Origin: Actinomycetes bacterium
GTDB lineage: Bacteria; Actinomycetota; Thermoleophilia; Solirubrobacterales; 70-9
Direction of reading: 5' to 3'
Length of the DNA: 11,940 nucleotides
Assembly: GCA_023434465.1 (NCBI GenBank)
Contig: JAEYSQ010000270.1
Coordinates: forward strand, 1-11,940
Below the pieces are notes generated by a model. The model was given only the letters and a program-made list of their open reading frames with translations, did no database searches and had not been told where the DNA came from. Of this stretch, positions 5,554-11,866 are shown piece after piece. Position 1 is the first letter of the stretch. Every line of letters begins with the position of its first letter. The translations under genes and the position numbers were made by a program.

Positions 5554-5559
5554 ACCCTA
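5554..5559 (-). promoter_or_regulatory. Putative -10 box (TAGGGT) of the 86-aa protein gene
   Basis: TAGGGT on the minus strand, 6 bases before the ATG at 5547; no Shine-Dalgarno. Same layout as at pdxH and the YqgE-type gene. Confidence 0.45.
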
Positions 5560-5611
5560 CCGGCCGCAACGGAACCGGCAGCTCTGCCTGAAGCTCTGAA
5601 AAGATGCCGCT

Positions 5612-7639
5612 GTGCTTCGCCCCGGCGCCGCCCTTCTGGCGGCGATCACCTGCCTGGCCCTTTTGGCCTCGACCTTCCCTGCCTCTGGCGCAGCGGATGA
5701 CACCTCCAGCCGTGGCGAGAACACGGCGATCCTGGTCCTGGTCCCCCAGGATCTCGAGACCCCTCCCTCCTACAGCGAGGAGATCACCGACGACTTCGCC
5801 GAGATCGGGCAGCTTTCGGTCGGTCTGAGCAGCGTCACCCAGGGTTCCTACCGCCGGGAGCAGGCCTTGCTCGACATAAGCCAGGGTGCCCGCGTTTCAC
5901 GCTCGACCTATGACCCGTCCGAGGTCCCGCCGGTCGGGCTCGCCCGCATGGTCGGCGGCGGTGGGGTCGTCGAAGGTTGGGACGCGATCATCGACCGGGC
6001 CGAGACCGCCCCCCAGACGATCGAGCCCGGACTGCTCGCCAGCTCGATTCCCGGTGGTGCCGCCTACGTAGGTGACGCGACCAAGCTCCAGGAGACCGTG
6101 ATCCCGGCGACCGACCGGATCGGATACGTCGCCTCCCTCGCCCTGGCTGACACCACCGACACGGCGCGCCGGGCGATCAACGAGTCCCATGACTACCGCT
6201 TCGTTGTGGTCAGCACGTCGCCGGGCCGCAACGGAATTCGCGAACTCCGGCAGATCCTGCACCTGCGCCGTCCCGGACAGCTGGTGATCGCCACCCAGAC
6301 GCCACCGCTCGATCCGATCCTGCCGCTGTTGCCGATCGCGACTGCCGGGCTCGGCGAGAACGCCGGTGACCCGGTCGACAGGGAAGGCCACGGTCTCCGG
6401 TCCGACACCACCAACATGCCGAACCTGGTCGCCGGCATCGACCTCGCCCCGACCATTCTCGACCACCTAGGCCTCCCAGTCCCCGACGAGATGACCGGCA
6501 AGGTGATCCGGGCCGAAGGCGACCGTGAGCCGGAGGAGCTGACGCCCTTCCGCGACCGGCTCGACGAACTGGGACCGCGTCGCAACGCCGCCCTTGCTTT
6601 CGTTTTCATCGGCTGGCTGATCATCTATCTGGCCGCCGGCGCGATTGCCGGCCGCGAGCAGACTTACCGCCGGGTCCGTCGGATCGGCGGGCTGGCAGTG
6701 CTTTGGATACCGACCGTGATCCTGGTGCCGGCCGCTCTCGGCAACCCGACGGCGGAAGCCGAGTACGGCCTGATCGGTGGACTGGCGTTGTTGCTCGGCT
6801 ATCTGTCGGACCGCTTCCTCGGCTGGCCGCGGGCGACCCTGATACCGGCCGTGACCGGACTCACGGTGATCACCGTCGACCTTGCGCTCGGCTCGCATCT
6901 GATCACCCGGTCGGTCCTCGGTCCGAACCCGGGCTACGGTTCCCGGTTTTACGGGATCGGCAACGAACTGAAGCCGGCCCTGATGGTGCTGCTGCTGGCC
7001 GGGCTAGCCGCGGCGCTCACCGGCCGACCGAGGTCGAAGAAGAACGCGTTGATCGTGCTCGGTTTCGGTCTCGGACTGGGTGTGGTGCTCGGTTCCGGTC
7101 GGCTCGGGGCCGGGGTCGGAGCGGCGATCATCGTCGCCTCCGCAACCGCGGTCGCGGCGTTGATGATGCTGCCGGGCCGGATGTCCTGGAAGCGGGCGGC
7201 GCTCCTGGCCGCCGCTCCGGTGGTCGGACTGGTCCTGCTGGCAGTCCTCGACCTCGCTACCGCTGGCGGCCAGGGTCATTTCAGCAGTGTGTTGACCGGG
7301 GGCGGTGACGGCTTCTTCCAGGACGTCGAGCGGAGAACCACGCTGGCCTGGCAGCAACTCTGGAACGGCAACATGCCGATCATCACGCTGGCCTGCCTGC
7401 TCGCTGCCGGTTTCGCGATTCGCAACCGCGAGATGTTCAGACCGTGGGCGGGGCCGATCTGGCCGGCGGCCCTGGTCGGTGGCCTCGCCGGGGGCCTGAT
7501 CGGCTCGGTCACCGAGGACTCCGGACCGTTGCTGATCATCGTCGCGACGATCACCCTGACCGGAGTCTGCTCCTACCTGCTTGGCCGGCCCGACTCCAGC
7601 GGGGTACGATCGGAAGAGAACCCCCAACGACAGGAGTGA
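5612..7639 (+). CDS. Alkaline-phosphatase-like domain fused to a polytopic membrane domain
   Basis: The 675-aa product has a signal sequence (1 to about 27), an extracytoplasmic domain to about 320, and roughly ten or eleven transmembrane helices between about 326 and 657. The outer domain has the fold pattern of the alkaline phosphatase/sulfatase superfamily: an opening AILVLVP strand and a closing LVAGIDLAPTILDHLGLPVP (272-291) before a TGKVI end. The first metal-binding Asp expected after the opening strand is replaced by Pro-Gln, so catalysis is doubtful. The membrane part has GSRFYGIGNEL (443-453) and a late SVTEDSGP (632-639). I recall a similar architecture with FYGIGNE in Firmicutes membrane proteins of unknown function. 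The start is GTG at 5612 with a weak GAAAAGA upstream. The stop overlaps the Shine-Dalgarno of the next gene. A cell-envelope polymer role is speculative. Confidence 0.85.
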   Translation: MLRPGAALLAAITCLALLASTFPASGAADDTSSRGENTAILVLVPQDLETPPSYSEEITDDFAEIGQLSVGLSSVTQGSYRREQALLDISQGARVSRSTYDPSEVPPVGLARMVGGGGVVEGWDAIIDRAETAPQTIEPGLLASSIPGGAAYVGDATKLQETVIPATDRIGYVASLALADTTDTARRAINESHDYRFVVVSTSPGRNGIRELRQILHLRRPGQLVIATQTPPLDPILPLLPIATAGLGENAGDPVDREGHGLRSDTTNMPNLVAGIDLAPTILDHLGLPVPDEMTGKVIRAEGDREPEELTPFRDRLDELGPRRNAALAFVFIGWLIIYLAAGAIAGREQTYRRVRRIGGLAVLWIPTVILVPAALGNPTAEAEYGLIGGLALLLGYLSDRFLGWPRATLIPAVTGLTVITVDLALGSHLITRSVLGPNPGYGSRFYGIGNELKPALMVLLLAGLAAALTGRPRSKKNALIVLGFGLGLGVVLGSGRLGAGVGAAIIVASATAVAALMMLPGRMSWKRAALLAAAPVVGLVLLAVLDLATAGGQGHFSSVLTGGGDGFFQDVERRTTLAWQQLWNGNMPIITLACLLAAGFAIRNREMFRPWAGPIWPAALVGGLAGGLIGSVTEDSGPLLIIVATITLTGVCSYLLGRPDSSGVRSEENPQRQE

Positions 7640-7640
7640 A

Positions 7641-8009
7641 ATGGCTGTTACCGGAACCGATTTCGTGACTATCCCGATCACCGACTTCGAAGTTTCGAAA
7701 GCCTTCTACCGGGACACGCTCGGCCTCCAGGAGGGCAAGCAGTGGGGCGAGATGCCGGCCCAGGAATTCGAGACCGGCAACCTCACGATCGCGATCATGG
7801 ACCCGACCGCTTTCGGCCAGACCTTCGCGAACGCGGGCGGCAGCAGCGTCGTGCTCCAGGTCGACGATTTCGATGCGGCCAAGGCGGAACTCGAGGGGGC
7901 CGGAGTCGAGTTCGTCACCGACAAGATCGACAGCGGCGTCTGTTACCAGGCCTATTTCAAGGACCCCGACGGAAACGTCCTCGGAATCCACCGCCGCTTC
8001 GACGCCTGA
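7641..8009 (+). CDS. VOC-superfamily (glyoxalase/bleomycin-resistance/dioxygenase fold) protein
   Basis: The 122-aa product has the paired beta-alpha-beta-beta-beta layout of the vicinal oxygen chelate fold: DFVTIPITDFEVSKAFYRDTLGL (7-29), ETGNLTIAIMDP (44-55), then SSVVLQVDDFDAAKAELEGA (68-87), FVTDKIDSGVCYQAYFKDPDGNVLGIHRR. The length fits a single two-module monomer that dimerises. The FKDPDGN...GIH end is typical; the usual first metal His is not obvious near the N-terminus (residues TIP), so metal binding and catalysis are uncertain. ATG at 7641 is chosen because AGGAG lies 5 bases upstream, overlapping the stop of the membrane protein gene. This implies translational coupling and one transcript. 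The substrate is unknown. Confidence 0.88.
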   Translation: MAVTGTDFVTIPITDFEVSKAFYRDTLGLQEGKQWGEMPAQEFETGNLTIAIMDPTAFGQTFANAGGSSVVLQVDDFDAAKAELEGAGVEFVTDKIDSGVCYQAYFKDPDGNVLGIHRRFDA

Positions 8010-8038
8010 GAAAGAACTCCGCGCCCGAGAAAATATTC

Positions 8039-8087
8039 CGCGAGGTTGAAGTTAGCGCCATATAGCGGGCGTAACTTCAACCTCGCG
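8039..8087. terminator. 16-bp perfect palindrome, probable terminator of the minus-strand tRNA-Ser
   Basis: CGCGAGGTTGAAGTTA (8039-8054) pairs without mismatch with its complement at 8072-8087. Within the 17-base loop, CGC (8056-8058) can also pair with GCG (8065-8067). On the minus strand the stem is followed by GAATATTTTC, a broken T-rich tract, which suits termination of transcripts from tRNA-Ser(CGA). On the plus strand it lies 29 bases after the VOC gene stop but has no T-run. A perfect stem this long is unusual for a plain terminator. Confidence 0.55.
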
Positions 8088-8111
8088 GGCCGGCACGGCC
8101 GGCGGAGGCAA

Positions 8112-8198
8112 CGGAGGGGGTGGGATTCGAACCCACGGTACGCCGAAACGCACAACAGTTTTCGAGACTGCCCGATTCAACCACTCTCGCACCCCTCC
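8112..8198 (-). tRNA. tRNA-Ser (anticodon CGA, reads UCG)
   Basis: The 87-nt minus-strand gene folds as a class II tRNA. The acceptor is GGAGGGG/CCCCTCC with discriminator G. The anticodon loop is CTCGAAA with anticodon CGA in a GCAGT/ACTGT stem, there is a long variable arm, and the T arm is GTGGG-TTCGAAT-CCCAC. No CCA is encoded, so CCA must be added enzymatically. The long variable arm and discriminator G are normal for serine. It is divergent from tRNA-Ser(GGA), with a 79-base shared upstream region. Confidence 0.97.
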
Positions 8199-8210
8199 GG
8201 GTGGACTGGA

Positions 8211-8216
8211 AGGCTA
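8211..8216 (-). promoter_or_regulatory. Putative -10 box (TAGCCT) of tRNA-Ser(CGA)
   Basis: TAGCCT on the minus strand, 12 bases before the mature tRNA 5' end, giving a 5' leader of about 5 bases. The following TTCCAGTCC is shared with the opposite tRNA promoter. Confidence 0.5.
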
Positions 8217-8260
8217 GCGATTTTGGCGCAAGCGAGGTGCCTTCGACCGCGCTTCTCGGG

Positions 8261-8266
8261 TACCCT
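8261..8266 (+). promoter_or_regulatory. Putative -10 box (TACCCT) of tRNA-Ser(GGA)
   Basis: TACCCT lies 11 bases before the mature tRNA 5' end and is followed by TTCCCAGTCC, nearly the same as the sequence after the opposite tRNA's -10 box. A weak TGCCTT at 8238-8243 is a possible -35 with a 17-base spacer. Confidence 0.5.
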
Positions 8267-8277
8267 TCCCAGTCCCC

Positions 8278-8366
8278 GGAGAGGTGTCCGAGCGGCTTAA
8301 GGAGCGCGATTGGAAATCGCGTGGGCGGGATCTCTCGCCTCGTGGGTTCGAATCCCACCCTCTCCG
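8278..8366 (+). tRNA. tRNA-Ser (anticodon GGA, reads UCC/UCU)
   Basis: The 89-nt class II tRNA has acceptor GGAGAGG/CCTCTCC with discriminator G. The anticodon stem is CGCGA/TCGCG around the loop TTGGAAA, giving anticodon GGA. A long GC-rich variable arm is present, and the T arm is GTGGG-TTCGAAT-CCCAC. No CCA is encoded. Its 3' end is 12 bases from the stop of tadA, which is transcribed towards it, and no clear intrinsic terminator separates them. Confidence 0.97.
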
Positions 8367-8378
8367 CTCCGGGGCCCG

Positions 8379-8852
8379 TTAGCGGCGGGCGGCGAAGAAG
8401 TCCCGGAGGAGGTCCCCGCATTCCCTGGCGAGCAATCCCGACACTACCTCGGGCCGGTGATTGAGAGCCGGATCGTCGAGGATGTTCATGACTGACCCGA
8501 CCGCACCGGCCTTGGGGTCGGTGGCGCCGAATACCACTCTGGGGATGCGGGCCAGGACGATCGCCCCGGCGCACATCGAGCAGGGCTCCAGAGTCACGTA
8601 GAGGGTGGTTTCCGGGAGCCTCCAACCACCCAGCTTGGCAGCCGCTTCGCGGATTGCGATCAGTTCTGCGTGGGCGGTCGGATCCCGGTCGATCTCGCGA
8701 CGGTTGCCGGCTATCGCAAGGGGCTCGCCGTCACGGGCGATGACCGCGCCGATCGGCACGTCATCGTGTTCCCTGGCGCCGATGGCCGCTTCGATCGCCA
8801 GAGACATCATCTGCTCGTCCTGTTCCGGATTCACTCGATCAGGGTAAGTCAT
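8379..8852 (-). CDS. tadA: tRNA-specific adenosine deaminase
   Basis: TadA deaminates A34 to inosine in the anticodon of tRNA-Arg(ACG), letting one tRNA read CGU, CGC and CGA. The 157-aa product has the normal length and the zinc-dependent cytidine-deaminase-fold signature: HAE at 61-63 (His61 as zinc ligand, Glu63 as proton shuttle) and PCSMC at 90-94 (Cys91 and Cys94 as ligands). The supporting blocks are DDVPIGAVI (30-38), GNRRE, YVTLEPCSMCAGAIVLARI (85-103) and VVFGATDPKAGAVGS (106-120). The ATG at 8852 overlaps the CATG that also holds a plus-strand ATG of the subtilase. No Shine-Dalgarno is seen. It lies next to two tRNA genes, although those tRNAs are not its substrate. Confidence 0.95.
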   Translation of the reverse strand: MTYPDRVNPEQDEQMMSLAIEAAIGAREHDDVPIGAVIARDGEPLAIAGNRREIDRDPTAHAELIAIREAAAKLGGWRLPETTLYVTLEPCSMCAGAIVLARIPRVVFGATDPKAGAVGSVMNILDDPALNHRPEVVSGLLARECGDLLRDFFAARR

Positions 8853-10371
8853 GGGCAGGGCAAGGAAACCGCCGGGGGGAGCTCGAGCAACCCGGAGCGT
8901 TTTGCGGTGTTCTCATGGGTACCGGGCAGTGACCGAATCCGCCCGGAATCTTCGCGAACTGCCTTTGACCCGATCAGCCCAACTCAGCCTGGCCCTCTTC
9001 GGCGCCCTGCTGGCCACCCTTGCGGTGGCCGCATACCTCCTGCCTGCCGCCGCGCCGGCCGACGAGGCCGCGCCTTCGCCCGAACCGGTGTCCGGGCAGG
9101 AGACCACCGTCCTGAGTGACGGCACCGAAGCAGTGGCCGGTGAGGTCCTGGTCGGGTACCCGGGTCGGGCGGCGCCCCGCACGGTCCAGGTTCCCGATTC
9201 GGCCGACCCCGAGGCGCTGGCCGAAAAGATCGAGGAGACGTCCGACGTCAGTTATGCGATCCCGAACTACATCGCGAGCGCCTCCGGCTGGTTGCCGAAC
9301 GACCGGGGCGTGAACCCGGGTCGCAAGGGCCGGTGGGCCGGCTGGCGTGGCAAGCAATGGAACTTCCTGCCCTGCCTGAGCTACTGCCATGACTCCTTGC
9401 CCGCGGACCGCCCGCAATCGCGGGGTGGCATGAACGTGATCCGGGCCTGGCAGAACATGCGCCGGGCCGGCCGGGGTGGCGCTGCCGGCCTCAAGGTCGC
9501 CGTGATCGACAGTGGAATCGCCTACCGCAACCACGGCAATCGCTTCCGGCGCAACCCGGACCTCGGCCGGAACCGCTTCCTGCCCGGTCGCGACTTCGTC
9601 GACGACGACCGGATCCCACTCGATCTCTACGGTCACGGCACCCACGTCGCGCTGACGATCGGCGAACAGACCAACAACCGGCTGGGACTGACCGGGATCG
9701 CCTACCGTTCGAAGCTGATGCCGGTCCGGGTACTGGACTCAAACGGGGACGGCGACACGGCTGACGTCGTCGCCGGGGTCCGCTGGGCCACACGGAAGGG
9801 CGCCCGGGTGATCGTGATGTCACTGAACTTCGGCTGTGGCCTTGCGGTACCACCGCTCGAACAGGCTCTGCGAGCGGCCTGGCGCAAGGGGATCGTTCTG
9901 GTCGGCTCATCGGGCAACATCGGGAGCGAGGCCTGCCCCTCGCTCCCCGCAACCTCACCGAACGTGATCTCGGTCGGTGGCACCACCGAATCCGGCTGCG
10001 TCGCCACCTACACCTTCGAGAGTTCGCAGGTCGACATCGCGGCGCCGGGCGGAGGCCGCGACCGCAGCAACTGCCCCTGGACCTCCCGCAACCGTCCGAT
10101 CCTCCAGCTCGGCATGATCGCCCGCGACCCGAGCTGGTTCGGCATCGAACCTGTCTGGATCGGAACCTCGATGGCCGCAGCCCACGTGGCTGGTGCCGCA
10201 GCCGCGGTCATCGCCTCCGGGGTGCTCGGCAAGCGCAGCGGGCCGGGGCGGGTCGCCCGGCGACTGGAGCGCACGGCTCGCCTGCCCTCCTATGCGGTGG
10301 ACGACCCGGCGTCCGGTTTCGGCGCCGGGATCGTCAACCTCGGCCGCGCCACCAATCCCGCCGTCGGTTGA
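8851..10371 (+). CDS. Secreted or anchored subtilisin-like (S8) serine protease
   Basis: The product is 506 aa from ATG 8851, or 480 aa from GTG 8929. A hydrophobic segment (about 44-68, AQLSLALFGALLATLAVAAYLL) is a signal peptide or anchor. It is followed by a Pro/Ala/Glu spacer and a fervidolysin-like prodomain piece, GEVLVGYPG (97-105) to VSYAIPNYIAS (133-143). The protease domain has a full catalytic set: Asp220 in VAVIDSG, His262 in YGHGTHVA, oxyanion Asn356 in SSGNIG, and Ser440 in GTSMAAAHVAG. Several cysteines in the mature part may form disulfides. The GTG start gives a conventional signal peptide; the ATG start has AGGG 8 bases upstream but overlaps the tadA start. The stop is directly next to the stop of the convergent UspA gene. 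Confidence 0.92.
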   Translation: MGRARKPPGGARATRSVLRCSHGYRAVTESARNLRELPLTRSAQLSLALFGALLATLAVAAYLLPAAAPADEAAPSPEPVSGQETTVLSDGTEAVAGEVLVGYPGRAAPRTVQVPDSADPEALAEKIEETSDVSYAIPNYIASASGWLPNDRGVNPGRKGRWAGWRGKQWNFLPCLSYCHDSLPADRPQSRGGMNVIRAWQNMRRAGRGGAAGLKVAVIDSGIAYRNHGNRFRRNPDLGRNRFLPGRDFVDDDRIPLDLYGHGTHVALTIGEQTNNRLGLTGIAYRSKLMPVRVLDSNGDGDTADVVAGVRWATRKGARVIVMSLNFGCGLAVPPLEQALRAAWRKGIVLVGSSGNIGSEACPSLPATSPNVISVGGTTESGCVATYTFESSQVDIAAPGGGRDRSNCPWTSRNRPILQLGMIARDPSWFGIEPVWIGTSMAAAHVAGAAAAVIASGVLGKRSGPGRVARRLERTARLPSYAVDDPASGFGAGIVNLGRATNPAVG

Positions 10372-10821
10372 TCAGGTCGTACGGGCGATAAAAACGCTGC
10401 ACGGAGCGTGATGGGAAACCTTGTTCGGCACCGAGCCGAGCAGGAACCGGCGGGCCCCGGTCATGCCCTTGTTGCCGACCACGATCAGGTCCGCACCCAC
10501 CTCTTCGGCAACTTTGAGGATCGCGTCCGCCGGGTCTCCGTCCATCGGGTGCCGGTTCGTTTCCACTTCGAACTCGGCCGCGATTTGGGCCGCGCCCTCG
10601 AGCGCGAAATTGACGTCTTCGCGCGGGCCGAATTCGTGCGCGACATCGTCCGGGGCCCCGATCGATTCCTCCTGCGTGCGCCGGGTGGGAACCGGCTCGT
10701 AGGCGCTTACGACGTCGAGCGACGCACCAGACATCTGGGCCAGCGCCGAGGCCTGACGGATCGCCTCACGGGCGGAATCCGAACCGTCGGTACCGACAAC
10801 TATGCGCTTGAACAGGGACAT
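10372..10821 (-). CDS. Universal stress protein, UspA family, ATP-binding type
   Basis: The 149-aa single-domain cytosolic product opens with FKRIVVGTDGSDSAREAI (4-21), where the Asp after VVGT contacts adenine in known structures. It ends with the nucleotide motif GADLIVVGNKGMTGARRFLLGSVPNKV (109-135), matching G-x2-G-x9-G-S, so ATP binding is expected. Such proteins form dimers and act as nucleotide-linked stress regulators; the partner cannot be told here. GGAG lies 4 bases before the ATG at 10821, and TAGGAT at 10853-10858 is a possible -10 box giving a leader of about 25 bases. It is one of few genes here with both a leader and a Shine-Dalgarno. The stop abuts that of the subtilase. Confidence 0.95.
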   Translation of the reverse strand: MSLFKRIVVGTDGSDSAREAIRQASALAQMSGASLDVVSAYEPVPTRRTQEESIGAPDDVAHEFGPREDVNFALEGAAQIAAEFEVETNRHPMDGDPADAILKVAEEVGADLIVVGNKGMTGARRFLLGSVPNKVSHHAPCSVFIARTT

Positions 10822-10852
10822 TGGTCTCCGATCGTCGTGGGCGGTCTAGGGC

Positions 10853-10858
10853 ATCCTA
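10853..10858 (-). promoter_or_regulatory. Possible -10 box (TAGGAT) of the UspA-type gene
   Basis: TAGGAT on the minus strand, 31 bases before the ATG at 10821. It allows a short leader that holds the GGAG ribosome-binding site. No good -35 seen. Confidence 0.35.
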
Positions 10859-10901
10859 CCCCCGGCCCGGGACTATCCGGCGGATCTAACGGAAAGACGC
10901 T

Positions 10902-11051
10902 CTATCTGGGAAACTCCTGCTTCGGCAAACCCTGGAAATCAGTTCCGAAGATCTCGTTGGGCGTGGTCAGCAACTGAATCGCTCCGATGGTCACGGACGC
11001 GACCAGAAAGACGCAGATAACGATCATCAGGATTTTCCAGTTGGCTGGCAC
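10902..11051 (-). CDS. Small single-pass membrane peptide (49 aa), unknown
   Basis: Starting at GTG 11051 the product has a short N-terminus (PANWK), one transmembrane helix (about residues 7-26, ILMIVICVFLVASVTIGAIQ) and a soluble tail rich in Phe, Pro and Glu. No family is recognised. A longer TTG-started version from 11111 (69 aa) exists but would overlap the divergent hydrolase start and lacks a ribosome-binding site. GTG is preferred because TACCCT ends 7 bases upstream, the same promoter-to-start layout seen at several neighbours. It is divergent from the metallo-beta-lactamase-fold gene with a 50-base gap and lies 80 bases upstream of the UspA-type gene on the same strand. Its reality depends on expression or conservation data. 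Confidence 0.5.
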   Translation of the reverse strand: MPANWKILMIVICVFLVASVTIGAIQLLTTPNEIFGTDFQGLPKQEFPR

Positions 11052-11058
11052 AAGGAGC

Positions 11059-11064
11059 AGGGTA
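11059..11064 (-). promoter_or_regulatory. Putative -10 box (TACCCT) of the 49-aa membrane peptide
   Basis: TACCCT on the minus strand, 7 bases before the GTG at 11051; no Shine-Dalgarno. Predicts a leaderless mRNA. Confidence 0.35.
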
Positions 11065-11089
11065 TGAAAATGACGCTCAACATGACAGC

Positions 11090-11094
11090 GGGAG
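11090..11094 (+). promoter_or_regulatory. Shine-Dalgarno (GGGAG) deciding a TTG start
   Basis: GGGAG lies 7 bases before the TTG at 11102. The spacing is good, and there is no ATG or GTG nearby in frame before the conserved domain. Confidence 0.6.
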
Positions 11095-11101
11095 TCGGAA
11101 A

Positions 11102-11845
11102 TTGAACGCAAGACGAGCGGTACCCGAGGGGCTCGAAGAAGTGGCCGATGGAGTCTGGCTGCTGACCGGGGACATCAAGGGCGCGATGAACATCTACTTC
11201 GTGGAAGGCCCGGACGGCGAGATCGTCCAGTTCGATGCGGGCACGAGTTCGATGACCAAGAAGAACCGTCGGGTGATCGAGGATTTCGGCGGGATCGACC
11301 GGATCGTGCTCGGTCACGCCCATGCCGATCACCGTGGCACCGCACCGGGTCTCGGCGTGCCGGTCTACTGCCATCCGGACGAGGTCGCCGACGCAACCTC
11401 GGATGCGTCGATCACGCCCTACATGCACCTGAAGGAGCTCGAGTTCGCACCGGTCCGCTGGCTCTATCCGTTCCTGCTCCGGCGCTGGGACGGTGGCGCG
11501 GTCGAGATAGCGGGCACGGTCGAGGAAGGCGAGAAGGTGGCGGGCTTCGAGGTCATCCACTTCCCCGGACACGCGCCCGGACTGATCGGGTTGTGGCGCG
11601 AGTCCGACCGGGACGCGCTGGTCAGTGACGTCGTCTACTTCGTCGACTCCGCCCGCCTCAGGCCGTTGCCAGAAGGAGAAGCCTCGGTTCCCCACCCGGC
11701 CTGGGCCTGGGACCACCAGCGGGCCAAGGAGTCACTTCGCAAACTCGCCGCCCTGAAACCCAGGGTCGTCGGGGCGGGCCACGAACATCCGCTACGCGGA
11801 GATGACCTGAGCGCGGTCCTGCTCAGGGCCGCGGACAAGTACTGA
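11102..11845 (+). CDS. Metallo-beta-lactamase-fold hydrolase
   Basis: The 247-aa product shows the full metal-site series of the superfamily: HAHADH (72-77; His72, His74, Asp76, His77), His157 in HFPGHAPG, Asp176 in LVSDVVYF and His229 in GAGHEHPL. This predicts a two-metal (Zn or Fe) site. An opening ADGVWLLTGDIKGAMNIYFVEG is typical of MBL hydrolases of the glyoxalase-II-like/general type rather than RNA-processing or true beta-lactamase groups. There is no signal peptide, so it is cytosolic. The substrate (thioester, lactone or phosphoester) cannot be told. The start is TTG at 11102, supported by GGGAG 7 bases upstream. The gene ends 21 bases before a further membrane protein gene on the same strand, suggesting an operon. 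Confidence 0.92.
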   Translation: MNARRAVPEGLEEVADGVWLLTGDIKGAMNIYFVEGPDGEIVQFDAGTSSMTKKNRRVIEDFGGIDRIVLGHAHADHRGTAPGLGVPVYCHPDEVADATSDASITPYMHLKELEFAPVRWLYPFLLRRWDGGAVEIAGTVEEGEKVAGFEVIHFPGHAPGLIGLWRESDRDALVSDVVYFVDSARLRPLPEGEASVPHPAWAWDHQRAKESLRKLAALKPRVVGAGHEHPLRGDDLSAVLLRAADKY

Positions 11846-11866
11846 TCAGGAGGATTTCGAACCGGG

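Noticed and set aside
7004..7681. 225-codon minus-strand open frame inside the membrane protein gene
   Set aside because: Its translation is Arg/Gln/Asp-rich without domains; the plus strand encodes clear transmembrane helices and is coupled to the VOC gene.
8112..8366. tRNA genes as attachment site for an integrated element
   Set aside because: No integrase, no repeated tRNA 3' end and no change in gene type or composition beside the tRNAs.
8974..9645. 223-codon minus-strand open frame opposite the subtilase
   Set aside because: The plus strand carries the complete Asp-His-Asn-Ser catalytic set of a subtilase; the minus frame has no recognisable features.
10408..10977. Plus-strand open frame opposite the UspA-type gene
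   Set aside because: The minus strand encodes a full UspA protein with its nucleotide motif; the plus frame is a shadow with no ribosome-binding site or domain.
10369..11848. TGATCAGG at two gene ends (10369 and 11843) as a shared processing signal
   Set aside because: Two copies of an 8-base string containing a stop codon are easily chance; no structure surrounds either.
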